The notes: generated by a model not told the origin, from the sequence alone. A stretch of DNA of 64,000 bases from Sphingopyxis sp. H115 (GCF_001468465.1 NZ_LNSA01000019.1:1-64000), one strand, 5' to 3'; positions 52,874 to 61,850 are shown, counted from the stretch's first letter. Translations and numbers: made by a program.

Positions 52874-53203
52874 ATGCAAAAGCTTCTGATCCTCGCCGCC
52901 CTTGCTGCCGTATCGATCGGCCAGCCCGCATCGGCGCGAACTGCCCCCGCCAGTCCGAGCGTCGCCGTGGCTCACAAGGACCTCGATCTTCGGACCGAGG
53001 CCGGCACAAAGGCGCTCGACCGCCGCATCTGGCGCGCTGTCGTCGAAGTGTGCGGCACCGCGCCCGATTTCGACCTCGCAGGCAAGAATGACGTGCGACA
53101 ATGCCGCCGCGACACGCGGACACTTGCTTCGGCGCAGGCCGACGTCGTGATCGCCAGCGCCACGCGCGACCAACCAATCCGGGTCAGCTCGATCCGCAAA
53201 TGA
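52874..53203 (+). CDS. UrcA family protein
   Basis: A 109-aa secreted protein with signal peptide (MQKLLILAALAAVSIGQPASA). The mature part has the UrcA pattern: VAVAHKDLDLRTEAGTKALDRRIWRAVVEVCG, a second Cys in VRQCRRDTRTLAS, then a short tail. Function unknown; the family is frequent in alphaproteobacteria. GGAGAAACAAG precedes ATG 52874. It may be under control of the divergent LysR regulator. Confidence 0.85.
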   Translation: MQKLLILAALAAVSIGQPASARTAPASPSVAVAHKDLDLRTEAGTKALDRRIWRAVVEVCGTAPDFDLAGKNDVRQCRRDTRTLASAQADVVIASATRDQPIRVSSIRK

Positions 53204-53356
53204 CCGGCGGGCCCAAGTTGCGGGGTCCGTCCAAGCCGGGGTCATGATTCGGGCACGATCATGGTCCCGGCTTGCTGCCGGCAACCCGCTTTGGGGTGGG
53301 TGAACCGGTTCCCCTCCCGCTTGCGGGAAGAGAGAAAGACAGGCCGCAATCGGCCG

Positions 53357-54070
53357 CTATCCGCCGTTGCTGTCCAGAATCTCGTCGACCCACGCCGGTA
53401 CCAGCGTCGTCGCCGGTCCGTGGCGCGCTGCATCGAACCAGTGGCTACCCTGGCTCGGCTCCATATTGAGTTCGAGCGTGCGCGCGCCCGACGCCCGCGC
53501 CTCGCGCACGAAACCCGCGGCAGGATAGACCGCGCCCGAAGTGCCGATCGACACGAACAGGTCGGCGCGGTTCAGCGCGTAATAAATCTCGTCCATCCGG
53601 TACGGCATTTCGCCGAACCAGACGATATCGGGGCGCAGCGACCCCGCCGCACCGCAGCCGGGACAGTTGGGGCGGCCGAGCAGGGGCCCGGTCCACGGTA
53701 CGCGGTTGTCGCACGCGGTGCACCAGGCGTTGAGATGCTCGCCGTGCATGTGGATCAGCCGTTTCGCGCCCGCGCGTTCGTGCAGGTCGTCGACATTCTG
53801 GGTGACGATCAGCAACTCGCCCGGCCATTCGGCGTCGAGCCGCGCAAGCGCTTCATGCGCGGCGTTTGGCGCCTTGGTCTGGATCGCCGCGCGCCGCATG
53901 TCGTAGAATCGCAGGACGAGGTCGGGGTCGCGGGCAAAGGCTTCGGGTGTTGCGACATCTTCGACGCGGTGCTGCTCCCACAGCCCCCCGGCATCGCGGA
54001 AGGTGTCGATGCCGCTTTCGGCCGAAACGCCCGCGCCGGTCAGGATGACGATATTCTGGATAGGGGACAC
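53357..54070 (-). CDS. cobB: NAD-dependent protein deacylase, sirtuin family
   Basis: A 237-aa sirtuin removing acyl groups from lysine with NAD. Motifs: TGAGVSAESGIDTFRD (residues 11-26), TQNVDDLHERAG (about 90-101), catalytic His109, and zinc Cys117, Cys120, Cys136 and Cys139. FYDMRR supplies the Y-x-x-R pair (Tyr56, Arg59) that marks class-III desuccinylase/demalonylase sirtuins. The start is GTG 54070; a frame to 54118 runs into a repeat. It is divergent from dapB. Confidence 0.93.
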   Translation of the reverse strand: MSPIQNIVILTGAGVSAESGIDTFRDAGGLWEQHRVEDVATPEAFARDPDLVLRFYDMRRAAIQTKAPNAAHEALARLDAEWPGELLIVTQNVDDLHERAGAKRLIHMHGEHLNAWCTACDNRVPWTGPLLGRPNCPGCGAAGSLRPDIVWFGEMPYRMDEIYYALNRADLFVSIGTSGAVYPAAGFVREARASGARTLELNMEPSQGSHWFDAARHGPATTLVPAWVDEILDSNGG

Positions 54071-54080
54071 GCTAACTCCG

Positions 54081-54165
54081 TTCGTCCTGAGCTTGTCGTA
54101 GGGCCGTTCTTCCTTCAAAGCGGCGGTTTAGCAAGGGCGACCCTTCGACAGGCGCAGGACAAGCG
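54081..54165. repeat. Diverged palindromic intergenic repeat, family C
   Basis: GTCCTGAGCTTGTCGTAGGG (54084-54103) pairs imperfectly (17/20) with CCCTTCGACAGGCGCAGGAC (54141-54160). It fills the divergent region between cobB and dapB. Confidence 0.8.
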
Positions 54166-54178
54166 GGGATTTGGTTCA

Positions 54179-54907
54179 ATGACCAGCATCGGCATTATCG
54201 GCAGCGAAGGACGGATGGGCGTCGCGCTCGCCGCCGCGATATCGGAAGCGGGGCAACGCAGCTGCGGAATCGACAAGGGGGGCAATGTCGTGCGCCTGGC
54301 ATCGGACGCCGACGTGCTCGTCGATTTTTCCTCGCCCGCCGCGCTCGAAGCAACGCTTGATGCATGTGTCGCGGCGCGGACGCCGATCGTCATCGGAACC
54401 ACCGGGCTCGAGGAACGCCATCATTATCTGATCGACGATGCCGCCAAGGACATCGCGGTTCTCCAGACCGGCAACACCTCACTCGGTGTCACTTTGCTCG
54501 CGCACCTCGTCCGCGAGGCCGCGGCGCGGCTCGACCCCGAATGGGACATCGAGATTCTCGAAATGCATCATGGCCGTAAGGTCGACGCGCCCAGCGGAAC
54601 CGCGCTGCTGTTGGGGCAGGCGGCGGCGGAGGGACGGAGGATCGATCTCGCAACCTGTTCCGAACGCGGCCGCGACGGCCTCACCGGCGCACGCGGCCAT
54701 GGCAAGATCGGCTTCGCGAGCCTGCGCGGCGGCACCGTCGCGGGCGACCATGACGTGATCTTCGCCGGCCCCGAAGAGATGATCACTCTCTCACACCGCG
54801 CCGAAAACCGCATGATCTTCGCGCGCGGCGCGGTGCGTGCGGCGCTGTGGCTGATCGCCCAAAAGCCCGATCGCTATACGATGCCGCAGGTGCTTGGACT
54901 GTCCTGA
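54179..54907 (+). CDS. dapB: 4-hydroxy-tetrahydrodipicolinate reductase
   Basis: A 242-aa NAD(P)H enzyme of lysine/diaminopimelate synthesis. The nucleotide loop is SIGIIGSEGRMG (residues 3-14), and EMHHGRKVDAPSGTALLLG (about 124-142) holds the catalytic His and Lys. Final VLGLS is normal. It precedes nth by only 5 nt, so co-transcription is likely. ATG at 54179. Confidence 0.96.
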   Translation: MTSIGIIGSEGRMGVALAAAISEAGQRSCGIDKGGNVVRLASDADVLVDFSSPAALEATLDACVAARTPIVIGTTGLEERHHYLIDDAAKDIAVLQTGNTSLGVTLLAHLVREAAARLDPEWDIEILEMHHGRKVDAPSGTALLLGQAAAEGRRIDLATCSERGRDGLTGARGHGKIGFASLRGGTVAGDHDVIFAGPEEMITLSHRAENRMIFARGAVRAALWLIAQKPDRYTMPQVLGLS

Positions 54908-54912
54908 ACGCG

Positions 54913-55569
54913 ATGAAAAAGGCCGATATTTTTGAATTCTATCGCCGTCTTGCCGAGCTGAACCCAAGCCCCGAGACCGAGCTGGAATATGGCAATGTCT
55001 ATCAATTGCTCGTCGCGGTCGTGCTGTCGGCGCAGGCGACCGACGTCGGGGTGAACAAGGCGACGCGGGCGCTGTTTCAGGGCGTGAAGACTCCACGGCA
55101 AATGGTCGATCTCGGCGAAGACGGGCTCAAGCAGCACATCAAGACCATCGGCCTGTTCAACGCCAAGGCGAAAAATGTCATCGCGCTCAGCGAAATCCTC
55201 ATCCGCGACCATGGCGGCGAGGTTCCCGCCGACCGCGACACGCTCGTGGAACTTCCGGGCGTCGGGCGCAAGACCGCCAATGTCGTGATGAACTGCGCCT
55301 TCGGCGCGGAGACCTTTGCGGTCGATACGCATATCTTCCGCGTCGGCAACCGCACCGGCCTTGCGCCCGGGAAGACGGTGCTCGCGGTCGAAAAGAAGCT
55401 GGACAAGGAAACCCCCGCGCCCTTCCGCGTCGGCGCGCACCATTGGCTGATCCTCCACGGCCGTTACATCTGCAAGGCGCGTACGCCCGAATGCTGGCGC
55501 TGCCCGGTTGTGGATCTTTGCCGCTACAAACCCAAGACGACGGCGCCGAAAGCCAAAAAAGTGGCGTGA
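54913..55569 (+). CDS. nth: Endonuclease III (DNA glycosylase/AP lyase)
   Basis: A 218-aa base-excision enzyme removing oxidised pyrimidines. The HhH motif LPGVGRKTANVV holds Lys120, and AVDTHIFR holds Asp138, the catalytic pair. The four-Cys iron-sulfur loop is CKARTPECWRCPVVDLC (Cys187, 194, 197, 203). ATG 54913; an in-frame ATG at 54847 would overlap dapB. Confidence 0.97.
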   Translation: MKKADIFEFYRRLAELNPSPETELEYGNVYQLLVAVVLSAQATDVGVNKATRALFQGVKTPRQMVDLGEDGLKQHIKTIGLFNAKAKNVIALSEILIRDHGGEVPADRDTLVELPGVGRKTANVVMNCAFGAETFAVDTHIFRVGNRTGLAPGKTVLAVEKKLDKETPAPFRVGAHHWLILHGRYICKARTPECWRCPVVDLCRYKPKTTAPKAKKVA

Positions 55570-55618
55570 CGGAGATGGCGGCTTCCGACCGCTGGCGGTC
55601 GAACAATATCTGCTGGCA

Positions 55619-56011
55619 CTACCCCCGTGCGTCGAATGCCATGCGCGCCCGTGCTACCCTCTCCAGATTGGCCTCCGCCCACACCCACACGCCGCAAAAG
55701 GCTTCGCCCAAACTGTGCCCGAGGTCGGTCAGGCAATATTCGACCTTCGGCGGGACGACCGGGTGAACCGTGCGCACCACCAGCCCGTCGCGCTCCATCG
55801 CGCGCAACGTCTGCGTCAGCATCTTTTGGCTGATGCCGGGCACGCGGCGCGACAGTTCGGTGAAGCGGCAGGTTCCATGATCCTCGAGTTCCTCGAGAAC
55901 GAGTAGGGTCCATTTGTCCGCGACTCGGCCGATGAGTTCGTTGACGAGCGTTTCGACGCGCGGATCAACCGGCGCGTGCGGATCATAGGCAATTTTTTCG
56001 GACGTAGGCAT
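55619..56011 (-). CDS. HxlR-family transcriptional regulator
   Basis: A 130-aa winged-helix regulator. LIGRVADKWTLLVLEELEDHGTCRFTELSRRVPGISQKMLTQTLRAMERDGLV (about residues 26-78) is the HxlR core. It lacks the N-terminal redox Cys found in some members. Such regulators often control the divergent oxidoreductase, here an SDR gene 114 nt away. The ATG is at 56011. Confidence 0.92.
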   Translation of the reverse strand: MPTSEKIAYDPHAPVDPRVETLVNELIGRVADKWTLLVLEELEDHGTCRFTELSRRVPGISQKMLTQTLRAMERDGLVVRTVHPVVPPKVEYCLTDLGHSLGEAFCGVWVWAEANLERVARARMAFDARG

Positions 56012-56046
56012 CGCGGAAATTCCAAATCTCTCTTTTTGGTAACTAT

Positions 56047-56062
56047 GGCACTTTCAGGTGCC
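56047..56062. promoter_or_regulatory. Candidate operator in the HxlR-SDR divergent region
   Basis: GGCAC-tttcag-GTGCC is an inverted repeat in the 114-nt region between the divergent genes, a plausible HxlR-type or SDR promoter operator. The position near the middle of the region fits dual control. Confidence 0.4.
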
Positions 56063-56125
56063 TTCTTTCTTTTGGAGAGTATAGGGATATCTAGGCCCTC
56101 TCACCACCCCAAGAGGAGACAATCC

Positions 56126-56869
56126 ATGAAAACCACGGGCAACACCATTCTTGTCACCGGCGGCGGGTCGGGCATCGGGCTCGCGCTGGCGCAGCGCTGG
56201 CACGACGCGGGCAACACAGTCATCGTCACCGGGCGCAATGCCGCGAAGCTGGAAGCGGCGATCGCCGGACGGGCGAACATGTCGGCGATGGCGCTCGACG
56301 TCACCGACGCCGACGCCATCGCGACTTTCGCGAAAGAAATTGTCGCGAAGTTCCCCGACCTCAATGTGCTGGTCAACAACGCCGGCATCATGGCCGCCGA
56401 GGATGCCAGTGCAAAACGCGACCTGTCGCATGCCGAGGCGACTGTGATCACCAACATCCTCGGCCCGATCCGGCTGACTGACGCGCTGGTCGGCCATCTC
56501 GCGGCGCAGGACGGCGCGGCGATCGTCAATGTGACGTCGGGGCTGGCCTTCGTTCCTTTCCCCAAGGCGCCGACCTATTCGGCGACGAAGGCGGCGATGC
56601 ACAGCTATTCGGTTGCGCTGCGCATCCAGCTCGAGGGCAAGGTCGAAGTGATCGAGCTGGCGCCGCCTGCGGTGCGCACTGATCTGACCCCCGGCCAGTC
56701 GACGCGCGAGGGCTATATGCCGCTGGACGATTTCGCCGACGAGGTGATGGCGCTGTTTGCGCAGACGCCGACGCCGGAGGAAATCCTCGTGCAGAATGTC
56801 CTGCCGCTGCGCAACGCCGAGGCAAATGGCACGGTGCCGCAGGTTCTGGCGATGCTGAAATCGCTGTAA
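56126..56869 (+). CDS. SDR-family oxidoreductase (DltE-like)
   Basis: A 247-aa short-chain dehydrogenase: [18 protein letters not shown] (residues 8-25), NNAGIM (about 87-92), active-site YSATK (about 152-156). The family includes DltE-like and other broad dehydrogenases, often induced by quinones or aldehydes through the HxlR partner. RBS AGAGGAGA. It is followed by a palindromic repeat before rlmN. Confidence 0.9.
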   Translation: MKTTGNTILVTGGGSGIGLALAQRWHDAGNTVIVTGRNAAKLEAAIAGRANMSAMALDVTDADAIATFAKEIVAKFPDLNVLVNNAGIMAAEDASAKRDLSHAEATVITNILGPIRLTDALVGHLAAQDGAAIVNVTSGLAFVPFPKAPTYSATKAAMHSYSVALRIQLEGKVEVIELAPPAVRTDLTPGQSTREGYMPLDDFADEVMALFAQTPTPEEILVQNVLPLRNAEANGTVPQVLAMLKSL

Positions 56870-56877
56870 AAGGTCCA

Positions 56878-57000
56878 ATCCTCCCTGTGGCGCAGCGATG
56901 GGAGGTGGCAGCGCGAAGCGCTGACGGAGGGGCTGTGACGCGGCCCCTCCCCCACCTCTTCGGGGCGGTCCCCCTCCCCTCGCTGCGCGACAGGGAGGAT
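56878..57000. repeat. 123-nt intergenic inverted repeat, family D copy 1
   Basis: Ends ATCCTCCCTGT and ACAGGGAGGAT, with an internal arm GGAGGTGGCAGCGCGAAGCG recurring in inverted form in the copy at 60163-60298. It lies between the SDR gene and rlmN. Confidence 0.85.
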
Positions 57001-57051
57001 CAATGGCCGCAATTGCGCTTTTTGCCCTCTCCCACTATATGGCCGCGCATC

Positions 57052-58299
57052 ATGCAGATTCCCGGCCATATCGACCCCGTGACGACGGGCACCGTCCCGC
57101 TGCGCGGCGGCAACCGCATCGACCTTGTCGGGCTGACGCGCGATGCGATCGGCGGCGTGCTCGTCGAAGCCGGACTTGACGCGAAGGCGGCGAAGCTGCG
57201 CGCCAAGCAGATCTGGCACTGGATCTATCACCGCGGGGTCACCGATTTCGAGGCGATGACCGACATCGCCAAGACGATGCGCCCGTGGCTGACCGACCGC
57301 TTCATCATCGGCCGCCCGACCGTGCGCGAAGCGCAGGTGTCGAGCGACGGCACGCGCAAATGGCTGCTCGCCGCTGCCGACGGCCAGGAATATGAGATGG
57401 TCTTCATCCCCGACGCCGATCGGGGAACGCTCTGTGTGTCGAGCCAGGTCGGCTGCACCCTCAACTGCCGTTTCTGCCACACCGGCACGATGCGCCTCGT
57501 GCGCAACCTGGGCGCGGGCGAGATCGTCGGTCAGGTGCTGCTCGCGCGCGACGCGCTCGGCGAATGGCCGAAGGGGACGATGGCTGGCTTCGGCGCCGAT
57601 CCCGAGGACGAGGATTATGACGACGAGGCGGGGCATTATACCGCCGACGGCCGGATGCTTACCAATATCGTGATGATGGGCATGGGCGAGCCGCTGTATA
57701 ATTTCGACGAGGTCAAGGGCGCACTCAAGATCGTCATGGACGGCGACGGGCTGGCGCTGTCGAAGCGGCGGATCACTTTGTCGACCAGCGGCGTCGTGCC
57801 GATGATGGCGCGCGCCGGCGACGAGATCGGGGTCAACCTTGCCGTCTCGCTGCACGCGGTGAACAAGGAAATCCGCGACGAGATCGTGCCGCTCAACCGC
57901 AAATATGGCATCGAGGAATTGCTGCAGGCGTGCGCCGACTATCCGGGTGCGAACAATGCGCGGCGAATCACCTTCGAATATGTGATGCTGAAGGACAAGA
58001 ATGACAGCGACGAGGATGCGCGCGAGCTCGTCCGGCTGATCAAGCAATATAAGCTGCCGGCGAAGGTCAATCTGATCCCGTTCAATCCCTGGCCGGGCGC
58101 GCCCTATGAATGCTCGACGCCCGAGCGGGTCAAGGCGTTCAGCAACCTGATTTTCAAGGCCGGCATTTCGGCGCCGGTGCGCACCCCGCGCGGGCGCGAC
58201 ATCATGGCGGCGTGCGGCCAATTGAAGAGCGCCGCAACCAAGCCGACGCGCGCCGAACTCGACCGTATTGCCGAGGAAAAGCAGGCCGCGCTGGGCTGA
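57052..58299 (+). CDS. rlmN: 23S rRNA (adenine(2503)-C(2))-methyltransferase
   Basis: A 415-aa radical-SAM enzyme that methylates A2503 in 23S rRNA (and A37 of some tRNAs). The cluster Cys135, Cys139 and Cys142 stand in [13 protein letters not shown]; the late Cys in [10 protein letters not shown] is the mechanistic methyl-carrying cysteine. A long acidic insert [11 protein letters not shown] (about 184-194) is lineage-specific. Start at ATG 57052; a longer frame from 56887 passes through a repeat element and is not credible. Confidence 0.96.
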   Translation: MQIPGHIDPVTTGTVPLRGGNRIDLVGLTRDAIGGVLVEAGLDAKAAKLRAKQIWHWIYHRGVTDFEAMTDIAKTMRPWLTDRFIIGRPTVREAQVSSDGTRKWLLAAADGQEYEMVFIPDADRGTLCVSSQVGCTLNCRFCHTGTMRLVRNLGAGEIVGQVLLARDALGEWPKGTMAGFGADPEDEDYDDEAGHYTADGRMLTNIVMMGMGEPLYNFDEVKGALKIVMDGDGLALSKRRITLSTSGVVPMMARAGDEIGVNLAVSLHAVNKEIRDEIVPLNRKYGIEELLQACADYPGANNARRITFEYVMLKDKNDSDEDARELVRLIKQYKLPAKVNLIPFNPWPGAPYECSTPERVKAFSNLIFKAGISAPVRTPRGRDIMAACGQLKSAATKPTRAELDRIAEEKQAALG

Positions 58300-58385
58300 G
58301 CGCCCTTCGCCCCCCGAATTTCGCGTCACGGAAACAATCGGAAATCTGCGGTTTCGCGGAAGGGATCCCGCATAGCTATTCTATA

Positions 58386-58407
58386 CTGTGTGGTAAAAAT
58401 AACACAG
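58386..58407. promoter_or_regulatory. Inverted repeat upstream of the outer-membrane barrel gene
   Basis: CTGTGT-N10-ACACAG lies in an AT-rich stretch adjacent to TATACT, a possible -10 element, 118 nt before the ATG of the barrel gene. Its regulator is unknown. Confidence 0.4.
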
Positions 58408-58524
58408 GTAAGAAAATTGTCACATTCTGAACGATCCATTCATTGAAGCGACAGGCGTCGACGCCATTTAGGGGCCGGGCCGCGACCCAAAGGGCGTGGT
58501 CCGTTTTGAATGAAGGAACGAAAA

Positions 58525-58983
58525 ATGAAAAAATTCGCAGTTGCAGCCGCTCTCCTCTCCGCCGTCGTCGCAACCCCCGCCCTCGCCGCCCCTGCTGGCG
58601 AAGGCCGCGTGGAAGTTCGCGGCGGCCTGATCACCGGCAACGGCCAGGACGAAGCCACGCTCGGCGCCGCCGCCGGTTATGACTTCGACCTCGGCAGCTC
58701 GACGTTCGTCGGTGCCGAAATCGCTGGCGACAAGGTCCTCGTCGACGGCGCGAACGTCCAGTTCTCGGCCGGCGGCCGCGCGGGCGCCAAGATCGGCGCC
58801 AACGGCAAGCTCTATGCCACCGGCGGCTACACCTTCGGCGACGTCGACGATCCCTATGTCGGTGCCGGTTACCAGCACAAGCTGGGCCAGAACCTCTATG
58901 CCAAGGGCGAATATCGCCACCAGTTCATCGACAATTTCGGCGACTTCGACACCTTCGTCGTCGGCGTCGGCTTCGCTTTCTGA
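58525..58983 (+). CDS. Small outer-membrane beta-barrel protein
   Basis: A 152-aa protein: signal peptide MKKFAVAAALLSAVVATPALA, then alternating strands ending with the outer-membrane signature VVGVGFAF (C-terminal Phe). Strand count suggests an 8-strand barrel of the Omp25/OmpA-like-domain-free type. No Ig or OmpA C-terminal domain. A terminator follows at 59008. RBS AAGGAA is 7 nt before ATG 58525. Confidence 0.85.
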   Translation: MKKFAVAAALLSAVVATPALAAPAGEGRVEVRGGLITGNGQDEATLGAAAGYDFDLGSSTFVGAEIAGDKVLVDGANVQFSAGGRAGAKIGANGKLYATGGYTFGDVDDPYVGAGYQHKLGQNLYAKGEYRHQFIDNFGDFDTFVVGVGFAF

Positions 58984-59007
58984 TCTTTCGGTCAGTGACG
59001 AAACAGG

Positions 59008-59037
59008 AAGGGGCGGCCGGTTGGTCGCCCCTTTTTT
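59008..59037 (+). terminator. Rho-independent terminator
   Basis: AAGGGGCG pairs with CGCCCCTT around a 10-nt loop and is followed by a T-run, 24 nt after the barrel gene's stop. Confidence 0.92.
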
Positions 59038-59117
59038 GCTCCATAGTGACCCAAGATGCGCAACTTCGAGTTGCCCGCCGGAAGCGGTTTTGCGACAAAG
59101 CGCCATGCGCATGCCCA

Positions 59118-59786
59118 ATGCCATTTTTTGCCGGACTTTGCGTCCTTCTGGCAGCGTGCGGTCCGGACAAGCCCGTGTCCGACAACAGGCCCAAGCTTTG
59201 CCAAACAACTACATTTTGTGCCGTCCCTGCCCCGCCTCCGGAAAATCTACAAATCGCAGAGCGCGCAGAAGAGCCGGGTCGCCCGATCCGCTCCCAGCTC
59301 GCAGCCGATTTTGGCGAAGCGCGCATCCTGTTCCGCGTCGGTCCCAAAGGCGAAAACGAATGGACCGATAGAAAGGGCGTACGACACCGGGGTCTCAGGC
59401 TGTACTTCGCGACGAGACTGGCCAGACCGGATGTCGGCAGTATCTGGGTCGTCTTCGACCATGCAACCGTTGACGCGCCCGAGACGCAGATACTGGTCCG
59501 CGACCTTGATCGCCGCAAGATTCGAGTGATCGTTGATGGCCGGACAGAAGGGAACAGGGGTCTGGCCTTTGTCGCCTATCGTATCGCGGTCGTCGACAGC
59601 ACAACCGGCATCGGTCCGACATTCTTGTCGAGGGACGGTCAGCAACCCTATATTCGGTACGAATATAATTCGGACTACGTGCGGAAAGACTGGGAACAGA
59701 TGATCACATCGAGTTGCGGCGGCGGCCCTCTGACCGCCACTCCGCGAGCTTGGACCTTGGAACGCGAGCGCCTGTGCGCACCCTGA
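59118..59786 (+). CDS. Putative lipoprotein, unknown
   Basis: A 222-aa product with signal peptide and lipobox LAAC (MPFFAGLCVLLAAC, Cys at about residue 14) if started at ATG 59118; a longer frame from 58995 has no signal. Region after residue 60 has mixed strands, e.g. GSIWVVFDHATVDAPETQIL. I do not recognise a family. The GC content is lower than its neighbours and no clear ribosome binding site is seen, so it may be recently acquired. Between the terminator at 59008 and ynfA. Confidence 0.55.
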   Translation: MPFFAGLCVLLAACGPDKPVSDNRPKLCQTTTFCAVPAPPPENLQIAERAEEPGRPIRSQLAADFGEARILFRVGPKGENEWTDRKGVRHRGLRLYFATRLARPDVGSIWVVFDHATVDAPETQILVRDLDRRKIRVIVDGRTEGNRGLAFVAYRIAVVDSTTGIGPTFLSRDGQQPYIRYEYNSDYVRKDWEQMITSSCGGGPLTATPRAWTLERERLCAP

Positions 59787-59832
59787 CCAGTTTTGATTTG
59801 CACCGCGGATACGGCCCGGGCACGACGCGCCG

Positions 59833-60156
59833 ATGACCGCCTTTGCCTACATAGCCGCCGCGCTCGCCGAAATCGCGGGTTGCTTCGCCTTCTGGGCGTG
59901 GCTGCGGCTCGACAAGCCGGTGTGGTGGCTCGTCCCCGGCGTAGCGTCGCTGGCGCTGTTCGCGTACCTGCTCACGTTGGTCGATGCCGAACATGCGGGG
60001 CGGACCTATGCCGCTTACGGCGGGGTCTATATTGTCGCGGCCTTGCTGTGGCTGTGGGCGGTCGAGGGCGCGAAGCCCGACCGCTGGGACCTGATCGGCG
60101 CCGCGGTATGCCTGGGCGGCGCGGCGATCATCTTGTTCGGGCCGCGGGGGAGCTAG
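59833..60156 (+). CDS. ynfA: YnfA family (UPF0060) small membrane protein
   Basis: A 107-aa four-TM protein. [17 protein letters not shown] (about residues 8-24) and [19 protein letters not shown] (about 55-73) are the YnfA signatures. The family is related in fold to SMR transporters, but efflux function is not proven here. The ATG is at 59833. A long palindromic repeat follows. Confidence 0.94.
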   Translation: MTAFAYIAAALAEIAGCFAFWAWLRLDKPVWWLVPGVASLALFAYLLTLVDAEHAGRTYAAYGGVYIVAALLWLWAVEGAKPDRWDLIGAAVCLGGAAIILFGPRGS

Positions 60157-60162
60157 GTTTCG

Positions 60163-60298
60163 ATCCTCCCTGTCGCCTAGCAATGGGGAGGAGGACCGCT
60201 TGCGAAGCAAGGGGTGGAGGGGCGACAACGTCAGCGCCAAAGCCCTTCGGTCAGCGCTTCGCGCTGCCACCTCCCCATGGCTTCGCCACAGGGAGGAT
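60163..60298. repeat. 136-nt intergenic inverted repeat, family D copy 2
   Basis: Ends ATCCTCCCTGT and ACAGGGAGGAT, with TCAGCGCTTCGCGCTGCCAC internally. It lies between convergent ynfA and the arylesterase gene, related to 56878-57000. Confidence 0.85.
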
Positions 60299-60302
60299 CA
60301 TT

Positions 60303-61016
60303 TTACCCGGCATTCGGCAGCGCCTGTTCGACGAGCGGCGCCAGCCCCTCGGCCACGACCTTCACGCCCTTCGCATTGGGATGGAGATTGTCGCCGAGCA
60401 TCAGCGCCTTGTCGGTGACGACATTATCGAGGATGAAGGGATAGAAACTCACCGCATATTTCGACGCGAGTTCGGGATAGATGGGGTTGAACTTGTTCGC
60501 ATAGTCGCTGCCGAGGTTCGGCGCCGCCATCATGCCGGTCAGCAGCACCGGGATTTCGCGCTTCTTCAGTTCAGCGAGCATCGCGTCGAGGTTGGCGCGC
60601 GTCTGGTCGGGGCCGATGCCGCGCAGCATGTCGTTGCCGCCCAGCCCGAGCAGCACCAGCGCCGGCTTCACCTTGGCATTGTCGAGCACATAGGTCAGTC
60701 GCTGACGCCCCGCCGCGGTCGTGTCGCCCGAAACGCCGGCATTCTGGACGCGCGCGACGACGCCGTCGTCGGCAAGCGCGGCTTGCAACTGCGGCGCGAG
60801 ACCTTCCTTCGGACCAAGCTGGTAACCGGCGTAGAGGCTATCGCCGAAAGCGATGACGAGCGGCGCGTCGGCGGGGAGCGCCGCCGTCTTGGGCGCAGCC
60901 GCCTTGTCGTTTGTCGAGGCGGGTGGCGCCTCCGCCGACCCGCATGCGGCGAGCGGTTGGCAAAGCGCGATTGCGCAACCATATATCGCATAAGAGCGCC
61001 ATCCGGCCGTTCTCAT
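60303..61016 (-). CDS. tesA: Arylesterase / TesA-like GDSL hydrolase
   Basis: A 237-aa SGNH hydrolase. Block I is IAFGDSLYAGYQL (about residues 54-66, Ser nucleophile), block III is GLGGNDML (about 122-129), and block V is DNLHPN (about 212-217, Asp-His). A lipoprotein-like signal with LAAC (Cys about 25) suggests envelope location. It is divergent from an ABC transporter of the YbbA/YbbP type, the conserved tesA-ybbA-ybbP neighbourhood of proteobacteria. Confidence 0.92.
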   Translation of the reverse strand: MRTAGWRSYAIYGCAIALCQPLAACGSAEAPPASTNDKAAAPKTAALPADAPLVIAFGDSLYAGYQLGPKEGLAPQLQAALADDGVVARVQNAGVSGDTTAAGRQRLTYVLDNAKVKPALVLLGLGGNDMLRGIGPDQTRANLDAMLAELKKREIPVLLTGMMAAPNLGSDYANKFNPIYPELASKYAVSFYPFILDNVVTDKALMLGDNLHPNAKGVKVVAEGLAPLVEQALPNAG

Positions 61017-61033
61017 TTCAAAGGGTCCTCTCC

Positions 61034-61735
61034 TTGCCCGACGCCCAACGACAATCGCCCAACGCGGCGATCGCCGCCCATAATGTGACGCTCACGCTTG
61101 GAAGCGACAAGGCCCCCGTCGAAATTTTGCGCGGCGTCGACCTCGAGGTCGAAGCCGGAACCTCGGTCGCGCTGCTCGGCCCCTCGGGGTCGGGCAAAAG
61201 CTCGCTGATGGCGGTACTCGCCGGGCTCGAACGCGCCAACGGCGGCAGCATCAACGTCGCGGGGCTCGACTTTGCGACGATGGACGAAGACGATCTGGCG
61301 CGCGCAAGGCGCGGTCGCATCGGCATCGTGCTCCAGGCCTTTCACCTGCTCCCTACGATGACCGCGCTCGAAAATGTCGCCGTACCGCTCGAACTCGCCG
61401 GAATCGCCGATCCGTTCGGCCGCGCCGCCGCCGAACTCGAAGCCGTCGGGCTCGGGCATCGGCTCACCCACTATCCCGCGCAGCTTTCGGGCGGCGAGCA
61501 GCAGCGCGTCGCGATCGCGCGCGCAATGGCCAGCTCGCCCGCGATCATCTTCGCCGACGAACCGACGGGCAATCTCGACACCGCGACCGGCCAGTCGATT
61601 ATCGAGCTGATCTTCGCACGCCGCGCCGCGCTCGGCGCCACGCTGCTGATCATCACCCACGACCCCGAACTCGCCGAGCATTGCGACCGCGTCGTCGTGA
61701 TGCACGATGGCCGGATTGAGGAACGGGCGGCGTGA
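61034..61735 (+). CDS. ybbA: ABC transporter ATP-binding protein (YbbA/LolD-like)
   Basis: A 233-aa ATPase of the MacB/LolD class. Walker [10 protein letters not shown] (about residues 50-58), Q-loop, signature LSGGEQQR (about 153-160), Walker B IIFADEP (about 174-180) and H-loop THD are all intact. It starts at TTG 61034 with AAAGGG 10 nt upstream; other starts are upstream. It pairs with the FtsX-like permease that begins 61851, but a palindromic repeat and a 115-nt gap lie between them. Confidence 0.92.
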   Translation: MPDAQRQSPNAAIAAHNVTLTLGSDKAPVEILRGVDLEVEAGTSVALLGPSGSGKSSLMAVLAGLERANGGSINVAGLDFATMDEDDLARARRGRIGIVLQAFHLLPTMTALENVAVPLELAGIADPFGRAAAELEAVGLGHRLTHYPAQLSGGEQQRVAIARAMASSPAIIFADEPTGNLDTATGQSIIELIFARRAALGATLLIITHDPELAEHCDRVVVMHDGRIEERAA

Positions 61736-61748
61736 CCTCTTTCCTAAT

Positions 61749-61830
61749 CCGTTCGCATCGAGCGAAGTCGAGATGCCCCTCAGCCTTGCTCTATGCCGAT
61801 GGGTGTCCCGACTTCGCTCGACACGAACGG
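61749..61830. repeat. 82-nt palindromic intergenic repeat, family B copy 2
   Basis: Near-identical to 21598-21679 (5 differences in 82). It sits in the gap between the ATP-binding protein and permease genes of the same transporter operon and ends 20 nt before the permease ATG, after which AAAAGGA forms the ribosome binding site. Confidence 0.9.
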
Positions 61831-61850
61831 ACTAAAAGGAACCATAGCTG

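Noticed and set aside
57001..57051. Longer rlmN start from 56887
   Set aside because: The extra 55 codons run through repeat family D and are not RlmN-like.
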